33,667 bases of DNA, taken from assembly GCA_001970955.1 (NCBI GenBank), contig MPUH01000811.1, positions 1-33,667 of the forward strand. Direction: 5' to 3'. This DNA is from Stentor coeruleus. Lineage: Eukaryota; Ciliophora; Heterotrichea; Heterotrichida; Stentoridae. Under the pieces are notes generated by a model. That model made no database searches, was not told the DNA's origin, and worked only from the letters and a program-made list of their open reading frames with translations. This document shows, piece after piece, positions 19,601 through 28,834 of the stretch. The stretch's first letter is position 1; every line of letters starts with the position of its first letter. Made by a program: the position numbers and the translations under genes.

Positions 19601-21788
19601 ATTCACAAACCCTACACCAAATGAATTTTTTATAGATAAAAACAGATTACAAGCTTCAGTTAGTTATACTATTGTATGCTATGCGCAAAATAAAATTACT
19701 AAAAAATCAGCTACAAAAGAAGTTACAATTCAAATAAATAGTGGGTATTATGGGAGTATAACAATAAATTCAATTATGGATATGGTGAAAATAAGCCAAG
19801 AACTTATTATTTATCCTATAGCAAATTATGATAATAATGTAAATTATCTATGGGAGTTTAACCCATATTTAGAGAATTGTAATACAAATATTAATGATTT
19901 GATACTAAAAATACCTCCTTGGTGTTTAGCAAGTTCGACAAAATATAATTTAACCTTGACTGCTATGCAGGGAAATCCTATAGGTAAAGTTGTGGCACCA
20001 TTGCAGACTGCTGAAATTCCTAAATGTTCTAATTTTACTATAGAGTATCTTCAAAATGACAAATGGAAACTTGCAGTTGTAAATTGCAGCTCTGCCAATA
20101 GTCGGCTTACTTATCAGTTTGGAAATAAACCTTCTTTAGATATTATAATTTGGTTAACAGCAGAATTAGATACTAATAGCATTGAAATTATCTTAGAAGA
20201 TAGTACAAATTTAGTCCTAGTAAGAGTTGCTGATCTTTATGGGTGGATTGACATAACAAGTCCGATAATAAGAAATTCTCGAATGATGTTTTCTGATAAT
20301 TCCAATACTCAATTAGACCTTAGCACTATAAACTCTGATACTTTGTTAGCATATTTTAAATATTATATGCCAGAGATTTTATCAACATCAGATTATTTTA
20401 TATTTATAGACAAAATCATAGTTTATTTCACAACAAGCAAAATGACCCAAGGGACTTTTAATTCTTTTCTGAGCTTTTTAGAAATCTGTTCTCAAACTGG
20501 TGCATTAAACAATGCTGATTATGGAATAAAAATTATGAACATCACGCTTGAAGTAGTTAAAAAATATAATAAAAGTTTAGACAATCAAGAGTTTCAAAAG
20601 ATCATGAATGTATTTAATCAAATGGAAATTTCATATGAAGTTACTGAATTTTATTTAGCTTTATCATATCTTTGGTCCCAAACAGTTTTTCCTTTTTCAT
20701 CTGGCAATTATTCGAATAATATTGAAATCGCATACAGGCAGTTGCCTTTAAATGTTTTAAACCAAACGAATTTTGTACTTAAAAACATGAAAATATCACT
20801 GGCCAAAACTTCAGGACTTGATGCAAATTACCTATACAACTTTTTATACTTTTATATAAATCCTTTTAAATTCGGGGTTTTTCTATACAAAATTGCTGAA
20901 AAAGTATCTGATTTTTCTTATATTCCATTAGCTAAACCTGAACTAATAACAAATAACGTAACTTATAAAATCCAAGTTACAAGTCAAGACTATGTTTATA
21001 CAGATTATCGTTATTTAAGTTTCTCTAATCAAAAACATAATCAAACTTTTTCTACATCAAGAATTGACTCAGAAAATCTTTATTTCTATGTTAAAGACAA
21101 TGGATTTTTCACTATAATCAGTATGACTAAAATCTTTAGTACTAGTTATTATAATTTAATTGGCCTATTAATTATAGCAGCTTTACCAACTCTTTTGGCC
21201 ATTATAATACATCGGATTATTAATCAGAAACAAAATATTGATCATTACTTCAGAGATCTTACAGATTTAAGAAATTTATATAAAAAAGCAAGTGTTTTTA
21301 TTCAGCCAATTATGTTAATTCAATTTGCTATAGGGTACTTAGTAAATTTATTTTANTATAAAAAAGCAAGTGTTTTTATTCAGCCAATTATGTTAATTCA
21401 ATTTGCTATAGGGTACTTAGTAAATTTATTTTATAATAAACGAATGAAAGAAAAATGCAATTCGTTTGAGATGAAGGATTTAGCTAATTCGTTTATAGGA
21501 AGTTTTATATACAATATTACTATTGGGATAATTTTGGTAATATTATATAAAATTAATAAAAAAAGAAACTTTTTCAATGACTCTGTTCCAACCAAGCACT
21601 TTTTGGTTATTTTTATTATTTGGATAAGTTTGGTATCAGGATTTATTGGAATAGAGATAATAACTCGGACTTGCTTTAATATTTATTGGTTTTTACTTTG
21701 TTTAGCAATGCATTTAATAACAACATCTGCTATTTGGATTCCACTTAGTATTTATTTTTACGATCCTGACCCGTCAAATGCAAGGTAG
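16677..21788 (+). CDS. Large multipass membrane protein with Cys-rich and REJ/PKD-like ectodomain (one 15-nt intron)
   Basis: ATG 16677 starts a signal peptide (MQGLLLFVLGIVSA). The frame meets TAG at 17670, but removing the 15-nt GT-AG intron 17658-17672 continues it in frame to TAG at 21788, about 1,698 residues as written. The ectodomain starts with beta-rich segments (residues 20-515), then a Cys-rich EGF-like stretch (~520-580: GECQCKKF, CECIEN, CECNQDF, GRCDYC). A long region follows whose strands resemble REJ/PKD modules of polycystin-1-type proteins (YLWTVSN, YKWNCFNG...YC, YTIVCYAQN). No GPS cleavage motif or PLAT domain was seen. The C-terminus has about five membrane spans (from YYNLIGLLIIAALPTLLAII to WFLLCLAMHLITTSAIWIPL). 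Two N joins (19124, 21356) duplicate 123 and 78 nt in frame; without them the protein is ~1,631 residues. A surface receptor role is inferred; REJ assignment is moderate. Confidence 0.75.
17658..17672 (+). other. 15-nt spliceosomal intron
   Basis: GTAAGTTTTATTTAG, phase 0, would end the protein at its own TAG if retained. Removal joins GDI to PIDYNTYYP in the same frame, bridging two long open frames of one gene. The A at position 10 fits a branch point. Confidence 0.93.
19003..19246. repeat. Direct repeat around single N (assembly join), 121-nt copies
   Basis: Bases 19003-19123 recur at 19126-19246 with the ambiguous base N at 19124 between them. One difference is seen (ATGACA versus ATGGCA, Thr to Ala). 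This is what results when two overlapping contig ends, possibly from different alleles, are joined with N instead of being merged. The offset of 123 nt keeps the reading frame. Confidence 0.9.
21279..21433. repeat. Direct repeat around single N (assembly join), 77-nt copies
   Basis: Bases 21279-21355 recur exactly at 21357-21433 around the N at 21356. The duplication doubles a membrane-spanning segment (KKASVFIQPIMLIQFAIGY), so topology counts should be made after removing one copy. The offset of 78 nt keeps the frame. Confidence 0.92.
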
Positions 21789-22253
21789 TAATTAATAAGA
21801 GTAATTATATATTCGAATAAACTTAAGTATGAATATTTAATTTATAATAAAATAAGAAAACTAGGATGTATTAAAATGAATGAAGTCATTTAAAATAAAT
21901 ATAAAATTCTACACTGATACATAATCTAATCAGCTTTGAACTCCAAAAAAACATAAATTTATATAATTTTATATCGATTTTTATTATTTGGTTATTTTGC
22001 TCTATACCTTTTACATAAAGTCTAAGGCTAAAACATAGATAATGTTTATAAACACACAAATTTAATAAGATTAGAAAATCATATTTATTATGTTAATTAT
22101 TATACTAAATCAAAAAGCATTTTAGATTTAGGAAATAGCCTAAACAGTAATCTTTCATATAAAAATATCTGCTTTATTTATATATATCATTTACTATTAA
22201 CTTATTTATTATATACATCTTTATTACCTCCTATATTAATATATAAACATAAA
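21789..22253. other. Intergenic; C-rich, G-poor 5' flank of the GTPase gene
   Basis: No gene is seen. The last ~110 nt are strongly G-depleted with C and T tracts and end in TATATAAACATAAA directly before the start codon. Confidence 0.5.
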
Positions 22254-22997
22254 ATGCAATCATCTGCTAACATGGAAATTTATATCGTAGGAGATTCACA
22301 AACTGGAAAGACTTGTTTTTTCTCACAGTATATGTACAAGCAATATTTCGACTCTTATAATGCAACAATAACACCAGAGTTAGGCAAAAAAACTATCAAA
22401 TTAAGTGAAGAAAATATTTCGATTAAAGCAACTTTACTAATAATAAAAATAGTTTACCACACGCTTGAGTATGTCCTTGGCATAATTACAACTTTGNCAC
22501 AAACTGGAAAGACTTGTTTTTTCTCACAGTATATGTACAAGCAATATTTCGACTCTTATAATGCAACAATAACACCAGAGTTAGGCAAAAAAACTATCAA
22601 ATTAAGTGAAGAAAATATTTCGATTAAAATCTGGGATGATGTAAGATTAACATAGGTGGGGAAAAGATATATGAGTAATTTTAATGTTAACCATTATGAA
22701 ACGGTTAATGGAGTTATAATTATATACGATGTTTGTAGAAGAGAAACATTTGAAAGTATTGAGAAAAGAATTGCAAGTATAAATTTATTTGGAAATCCTG
22801 ATAGTAGCTTTTTTATAGTAGGGAATAAGAATGATTTATATGAACAGAGGGAGGTATCTAGTGAAGAAGCTCATGAGTTTGCTAATAGACATAATATATT
22901 TTTTACTGAAATTACTTCAAAATACTTTGGAGATGTAGAAATAGTAGTATCAACATTATGCTCTGATATATATAGGAAAATAGCTAAGATTGATTAA
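22254..22997 (+). CDS. Rab-like small GTPase, atypical (one 15-nt intron; internal assembly duplication)
   Basis: The protein starts at ATG 22254 (or Met7 at 22272). G1 is GDSQTGKT (residues 13-20). After removing the 15-nt intron 22641-22655 the G3 region reads WDDVGKR, then the core continues with G4 NKND and a G5-like EITSK, ending at TAA. With the artefactual duplication at the N join removed, the product is about 175 residues, close to the GTPase core. Two departures from a normal Rab stand out: the catalytic switch II glutamine of WDTAGQ is Lys, and there are no C-terminal cysteines for prenylation (end IYRKIAKID). It is therefore probably a weakly hydrolysing, non-prenylated member, perhaps RabL/IFT27-like in lifestyle, though no specific orthology is claimed. 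It is convergent with the BET-like gene downstream. Confidence 0.85.
22297..22628. repeat. Direct repeat around single N with an unmatched 69-nt tail (assembly join)
   Basis: Bases 22297-22427 recur exactly at 22498-22628. After the first copy, 22428-22496 is unrelated sequence leading to the N at 22497. The second copy continues correctly into the GTPase intron and core, so the first copy's tail is the odd one: a chimeric contig end, or a variant molecule. The 201-nt offset keeps the frame open. Confidence 0.88.
22641..22655 (+). other. 15-nt spliceosomal intron in the GTPase gene
   Basis: GTAAGATTAACATAG, phase 0, ends in an in-frame TAG. Removal restores the G3 motif directly across the junction (WDD / VGKR). 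A at position 10. Confidence 0.93.
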
Positions 22998-23209
22998 TTT
23001 AGATTAAAATTTATAATAAAATAAACCTCACTTTGTATCAAAATTGTCATACTAATACAATAACTACACAACAAACACCACATAAAAATTATAAAAAACT
23101 CTAAAATCATACATAAAACTTCCTCCTAAGGTTAAACATTACATCCATTCTAATAATCTCCTTCAAAATAATCTCCTTTCAAACTTATCCCAATAAAAAT
23201 TTCCTAATC

Positions 23210-23866
23210 CTAATTACTCATATTAAAATCATTGACTTGTTCTTCGCCATAGCCAAGTTCTGCATGAATAATCCTACTTATCCCTTACTCTCTAATCCTA
23301 CTAAAAGTCGAGTAGTTCATTTTTTCCAATGAAATAACGACTTTATGTTTTTCTAACTGAGAAAATGCTTCAGGACATTCTTCTTCAACCACCATCGCAA
23401 CATGTGCAAGCGTATTACTCGTAACTTTCTGTATAAGTTCCGACAAGTCTTTTTTCTCTTGTAAACTTATACTTGGTTCCTTAGGTTTTTTTTTCATAGT
23501 AGCAACAGGTATAGCATTAGACATACAAAACGAGTTAGTAAATTCTTGAAGTTTTATAGCTTGTTTATATATGAACTATATAAAAATTACTGCTTCTTCT
23601 GGGTTATAAAGCTTGCAATTATCCCAGATTTGTTGAATATCACAAATAAAGTCTTGTAAACTTTCATATTCTCCGGCATTAAGGTTTTTTTTTACTGTTG
23701 ATAAGTCCATTGGATATTTGATTATTTCAGGATAGTCTGGAAGACCAAGTCCAATATAGTCGACGGGATATCTGAACTCATAAGAATCCCCATGTCTTTC
23801 TATGCTTTTTAGAAGATTCATTGCACGGTTGGTTTCATCCCTGCTAAGGCCTGACTTTGAACTCAT
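23210..23866 (-). CDS. Minimal BET-like protein: one bromodomain plus ET-like domain (two 15-nt introns)
   Basis: Read on the minus strand, ATG 23866-23864 opens a bromodomain (residues ~8-110) very like BET second bromodomains: GLPDYPEIIKYPMDL in the ZA loop, DLSTVKKNLNAGEY, and NCKLYNP with acetyl-lysine-binding Asn88. An intron at 23576-23590 follows PEEA; splicing continues the last helix (FIYKQAIKLQEF). After a Lys-rich linker comes a segment like the extraterminal domain (SISLQEKKDLSELIQKV to NYSTFSRIRE). A second intron, 23274-23288, then leads to an 18-codon acidic tail ending NDFNMSN and TAG at 23210-23212. Total 208 residues, far shorter than animal BET proteins and lacking a second bromodomain. 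It probably binds acetylated histones and recruits partners in the macronucleus. Confidence in the bromodomain is high, in the ET part moderate. Confidence 0.88.
23274..23288 (-). other. 15-nt spliceosomal intron (second intron of the BET-like gene)
   Basis: On the minus strand GTAAGGGATAAGTAG, with the split codon GA/G. Retention gives an immediate TAA. Splicing adds 19 further sense residues ending at TAG. Confidence 0.85.
23576..23590 (-). other. 15-nt spliceosomal intron (first intron of the BET-like gene)
   Basis: On the minus strand GTAATTTTTATATAG, phase 0. It interrupts the bromodomain just after its YNPEEA loop, and splicing joins it to the expected final helix. Confidence 0.93.
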
Positions 23867-24892
23867 ACTTAAAGAAAATTATTATTTTTTTTTTCTTGAT
23901 GGATATGTGAGGATTAATAGATTTATGAAGAAGGAAAAATTTTAAAGAGAGAAGGGTGGTTGAAGGTTTTGATATTGAAATTTTTAAGGCTTTGTGAAAA
24001 TTTATGGGTTTTGGATATGGAAGGATAGGTTTGAAGAGGAAGATTTTGAGTTGTGGAGTTTTTATATGATTTTAGAAAAGATTTTTGTATGTTTTAGATG
24101 ATGCAAAAGGATGCTGAAGATTATTTTGGTTTTGGTGGATGATGGGTTTTCAATTTTCTGGTTGATAACTCTTTATTGTAAGAGTTTTATTAGAAATGTT
24201 ATAACTTTTATAGTTTTCTTATAGAATTTTTAGTCTTTTTTGGGTTTTTTATTTTTCTGCTGATGCATCTTTTTAGTGTTAATTATTTGGCACCTTTGCT
24301 GATTATTGGGTTTATTACTTATGGATTATACTTTAATCTTCACTAGGCATATTTGGCGTTAAATTAAAATCAAGATATGGATAATTAGACAGGGCTATCT
24401 AATTATTTTACGAATATCTAATTATTTTGCGAATATCTAATTAATGGATTGTAAGGAATATAATATTTCATAGCGAATTTGTTTTTTCTATGTGGGAGGA
24501 TTAGTATTAGAAATATCTTAGGTTAGATTATAAATATATATAACAAACTTATATCGAGTTAATATATAATCAATCATGGGTTAATAATTTTACACGAGAA
24601 CCAGTCCTTAATTAGTATTAAAATATTTTCTAAATTTATTTTAGGTTATTATATTAGAGTAAAAACTTTCACTAACTATGGTTTACAATAAATTGCATAC
24701 ATTTGCTGAAAATACATAAGAAAGCTATTGAAACCTCTACAATCACCTTTTGTTATCATACACAACAAGCCAACACCAAATGAAATTTTTTTTTTCCAAC
24801 TTTCTGACCAACTCCAAATTCTCTCTAAAACTTTAGCTTCCTAATGATTCCAACTAAAATCATGTACAACAATAAAAATTATAATTTTAAAT
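23867..24892. other. Intergenic; promoter-type flank of the BET-like gene, short 19-nt repeat
   Basis: Bases ~23890-24180 are strikingly poor in C on the plus strand, that is G-poor on the coding strand of the minus-strand gene, matching other 5' flanks here. At 24396-24443 the unit TATCTAATTATTTTACGAA occurs about two and a half times with one change. No gene is seen. Confidence 0.55.
24396..24443. repeat. 19-nt tandem repeat, 2.5 units
   Basis: TATCTAATTATTTTACGAA (24396-24414), the same with A to G at one site (24415-24433), then a partial unit. It lies in intergenic sequence; no function is proposed. Confidence 0.8.
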
Positions 24893-25246
24893 CTACTCAA
24901 TACTCGCAATTGAAGGATGGCATTTCTTTATATGTTTCTTCAGCATATATTTATTATACAGTACTTTTCCACATCTAACACATGGCTCTCTAGTTGCTTT
25001 ATGATGAACTTGTTTCACATGTGTTTTAAGCGAGTACTTATTCTTAAACAATCTTAAGCATTCACAACATTTTATACTTTTTTCTGACTTACTATGGATA
25101 CGCCCTTCATGCAAGCGCAAACCTCTTAAGTTTGAAAATTCCGCTTCACAAATAGAACAAGTCACTATGCCTTCATGTTTAAAATCTATGGGTATCCCTT
25201 GAAAGATAGAGCTGACTTGTAGGAGTTGTTGGGTAAAATTATCCAT
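24893..25246 (-). CDS. Three-finger C2H2 zinc-finger protein
   Basis: The minus-strand ATG at 25246-25244 opens a 117-residue protein ending in TAG. After a ~28-residue leader it holds three C2H2 fingers of identical spacing, C-x2-C-x12-H-x4-H: CSIC...HEGRIH (residues ~30-51), CCEC...HVKQVH (~60-81) and CVRC...HIKKCH (~89-110). The linkers are not the TGEKP type of DNA-binding Krueppel arrays, and the x4 His spacing is less common, so RNA or protein binding is as likely as sequence-specific DNA binding. No intron is needed. Its 5' flank shows the strand skew typical of genes here. The target is unknown. Confidence 0.88.
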   Translation of the reverse strand: MDNFTQQLLQVSSIFQGIPIDFKHEGIVTCSICEAEFSNLRGLRLHEGRIHSKSEKSIKCCECLRLFKNKYSLKTHVKQVHHKATREPCVRCGKVLYNKYMLKKHIKKCHPSIASIE

Positions 25247-25779
25247 TATTATAAGCTAGTTCCATTACTTTTTTGAAAAGATGTATGGAAAGAATGATTT
25301 TTGATAGACGATAGGTGAAGGGAAAAATGATTGGGTTTTTGATGATGGACTTTTAAGAAATTTATGTAAAAAGTGTTTTGGATGATAAATTAGGTTAGAT
25401 TGAGGCTTTTTTCAAATGAAATTAAAAAGAAAGGTCTAGGAAAGGATGTGAGTTTTGTGGATTAAATAGGTTGTTGTTTTATATGATATATGCGGTTTAT
25501 AGTTAAATTCTTACTAAAAATGCTAAGAAATAGAAACTGTTGTGAAATTTTATTATGGTAACAAAAAAATACACATAAATTTCAAGGATATCATGAAGTA
25601 AATAGCTTGTAACAATCAAAGAATATTCTAAAAAACTACAAAAAAGTTTAAACCCAAAAAACTCAGGTGGAATTCGAAACATTATTGAATAAACTTATAT
25701 TTCTATGTATACTCTATCAGCACTTCAGCAGTATCATATTTTCCACACAAACTACAGGTTAATTAAAATACTCAATATA
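25247..25779. other. Intergenic between two minus-strand genes
   Basis: The first ~230 nt are C-poor on the plus strand and fit the 5' flank of the zinc-finger gene. The remainder is the 3' side of the kinase gene. No additional gene or RNA is seen. Confidence 0.5.
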
Positions 25780-27664
25780 TCATAGATTACATGAAAGCCA
25801 AGGAAATGCCAAAGCTTCATCACAACTTGGTCTCTCATCAGGATTTTTATTAAGCAAAGCTTTAATAAATTCTTGTGCTGATTTACTATATTTCATCCAA
25901 TCATTTTCATTAAAACTCACCTCTTTATTCTGTGTAATTTCAATCAGTTCCTCTTTAGAATAACTAAAAAAAGGTAATTTTCCTGTAAAATAAGCATAAG
26001 CTATAACCCCAACGCTCCATATATCTGCTTTATTAGAATACCTTCCAGAAAAAACCTCAGGTGCTGTATATCCTAAAGTCCCACATTTAAATTCTAAATT
26101 CTCACCAGGTATAATATAAGAAGATAACCCAAAGTCAATAATTTTTATAAACGTCTCATCATTTTTTTCATAAACCATTATATTCTCAGGCTTTAAATCT
26201 CTATGCATAACCCCTAGTTTGTGTATATGGGATAAAGTTAATAATATTTTCTTTATCACATTTTTTATTATCTTCTCGTTTTTATTTTCTCCACGGATTT
26301 TCTTTAACAACTCAATACCTTCGATTAATTCCATGATTATCACGATTTTTTTATGAGAATCAAGCACATCTTTGATTTTTACAATATCTGGATTGTTAAA
26401 ATTACTTAGGATTGACACTTCTTTACGAATCATTTCTCGTTCAGCTTGGTCCAACAAACGTTTGTTGATGAATTTTGCAGCACATTTTTCATTGGTTTGA
26501 AGGTTTTCAGATCTGTAGACTTCAGAAAATTTGCCTTGACCAATACGTTCTTCTAGTTTATAATAATTTTTAAATTTCCTAAGTCCTCCTGCTAGGCGTA
26601 TAGCTTCAGAAAACTGATGACACTCAATAGTTGATGAGAAAATAAAAGCAAATCTTTCATCATATTGTGATGAGTATATTATAGACAAATTATTATCCCG
26701 CTCTTTGATTAAACATCCTTCAAGAAAAACCACTTCTTCTAGTTTACTTTCACTAACATGAAGTAGTAGAAATACTTGTTTTATCTCAAGATACCTTTTA
26801 ATCCAATTCCCATGACTGAGCATTTTCACACAAACCCTATTATTCTTCCCTGAGTACATATGTGAAATTGGTAATTTATTTTGTGGAGTCTTCAATTTCA
26901 TTGCAGTATCACTTTTCCACACATCACTTCTAAAACAATGCTTAATCCTAGGTACAATCCACTGCTGTATCATAAAAAAGTAACAAAACTCCTTCTTATC
27001 CATCAAATTCCCATTAGCTGAAAACTTATCAAAAATTGTATTCACAAAATTTTCACTTGCTTGCCGATCTTTTAACAAAGCTTCATTATTTGATTCTATT
27101 GTACTTGTTGATGAATTAAAAGCATTTATTCTAACACTGTTATTTTGTCCTAAAAAAGACCCTCTTCTATTTTCAGGAACATTTTGCCCTTTTGTCCCTT
27201 GTAAGCTCTCAATAACTTCTTGTATAAGTGAATTAAACTATATGTTTTTTTACTGTTATAATGAATTCTTCTTTATCTATATAATCATCATTTTTTAAAT
27301 CACAAAGCTTGAAAAGTTCATAGCATATTTCTTCAGGATCGTTTTTAGAGAAAGTTTCCATAGCGTTAAAAAATTGATCTTCGTTTATATACCCATCATA
27401 ATCGTCATCAAGAATATCAAATAGTCTTTCACCAAGAACACCCTGTGTGATAATTACAGGTAAAGGTATAAATAACAAAAAAATGCTTTTTTCAAGTAGC
27501 TTTTTAGAGTTATTTCTGATGCAAAGTTCTTTGAAAAGTAGCTTTAGAAAGAGCATATCTTTGAGGCACACTAGGTAGATTGTACGGTTTGGGTATTTTG
27601 AATTATTTAAAGACTGTGTGGAAGACTTGCAGTGAATTAAAGTGATACTATTGCAAGAGCCCAT
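25780..27664 (-). CDS. EF-hand / PH / protein kinase, CDPK7-like architecture (one 16-nt intron)
   Basis: On the minus strand ATG 27664-27662 begins MGSC, fitting N-myristoylation at Gly2 and palmitoylation at Cys4. Two EF-hand loops follow: DDDYDGYINEDQ (residues 86-97, Gln at position 12) and DLKNDDYIDKEE (122-133). The 16-nt intron at 27238-27253 follows residue 137; splicing leads into a linker, a degenerate third EF-like segment (~205-222), a PH-like domain (~270-355, HGNWIKRYLEIK) and a CAMK-type kinase (~362-620). The kinase has GQGKFSEVY, Lys392, HRDLKPEN (Asp484), DFG (505-507) and an APE-type motif (530). Total 622 residues; the stop is TGA. EF-hands before a PH domain and kinase is the order described for apicomplexan CDPK7, not the usual CDPK layout with C-terminal EF-hands. 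A membrane-associated, calcium- and phosphoinositide-responsive kinase is inferred. Confidence 0.9.
27238..27253 (-). other. 16-nt spliceosomal intron in the EF-PH-kinase gene
   Basis: On the minus strand GTAAAAAAACATATAG, phase 0. Its length is not a multiple of three, so splicing changes frame and joins the EF-hand exon to a continuous 485-codon frame. The putative branch A lies six bases from the 3' end, as in the 15-nt introns. Confidence 0.92.
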
Positions 27665-28834
27665 TTTAATATTATATGTTGATAGACTTGTTGGAATTTA
27701 TACTATCATATTTCTGAAACGAATTTGTAATGGACTGGCGATTTGGCAGGTTTTTTTTGCTTTGAGATAGGCTTATTAGCTGATTCTAAAAAGATTTTAT
27801 GATGAAGAATACAAGGATTAAACTGGAAGAGTAGAATAAATAATATTGATGAAAAATTAGTGGTTTATAGGTAGAATAGATATAAGGTTATTATATAAGA
27901 AAGCTAAGATTAGTGTTTTTATTTAGAAGGTAAACTGATTAGAGATGAAATAGATAGAAAAAATATAGATGATGGGTATAAGCGAAGAGTGTATTTGTTT
28001 ATTTAAAATATTTTATGTGAAATAATTATTAATATCTATATAAGTGAATTTAACTAATAAATATTCAGAATTTGCTTTGAATAGTAAAAATCTTAGATAG
28101 TTTAAATAGAATATATTCTTGTTTATCTTTTCAAGTAAAAATAATATTTTTTTAATACTTAGTGATTAAGAGTTAGTCAGATTTGTGATTTTGTCTAAAA
28201 ATTACTAATAAACTGAATTGATAATCATGGTTTAGATTTTATTTCTTATTTATCTTTTATTTCCCTTTAATCGAAGCATTAATTAGCATTTGTTGATAGC
28301 ATAACCTTTTGTTTATATTTTCAAATTATCTAAAAAATTCTTACTTATTTCATCATAATTTTTTTTCATTTTCAACTACAATGCAACCCATTTCACATTC
28401 CTAATAAATAAAACACCTTTATATAAAAATTTACAATATATCATTTCTTAATATAAAATATCTATAATATTCAAAAAAGTTTATACAAACTCAGCCACAA
28501 CATCTTTGCTTAAACCATCAAACTCTAAACAAAAACCTACTCTGCCTTAAATTACAATCATCCCACACTATAATCAAAAACCAAAATTTATCCCTAAATA
28601 ATCATATCAAAAAATCAACTTTATCTATAGAATCATCTTCAATATTCCCAACCAAAACTTTTTAGCTACCCTTCCAATTGCTAATTCCAAAATAATCCTA
28701 AATCTTTATAATTCTTTAGCTAATAAAAACTAATCCATATCATATTCCATAAAAATCAAACCTCTCCACAAAAAAAAAACTAAATTTATACCTAAAATAT
28801 TAATATCACAAGCCCTAATTTGATATATTTATAT
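27665..28834. other. Divergent promoter region between the EF-PH-kinase and RBMX2-like genes
   Basis: No gene is seen. The two halves show opposite strand composition: 27665 to ~28240 is C-poor on the plus strand, and ~28340-28834 is G-poor and C-rich. The switch between them matches the two genes being read outward in opposite directions. Confidence 0.6.

Noticed and set aside
24396..24443. Possible CRISPR-like or satellite array
   Set aside because: Only 2.5 contiguous units of 19 nt without spacers, in a eukaryotic genome; simple tandem slippage explains it.
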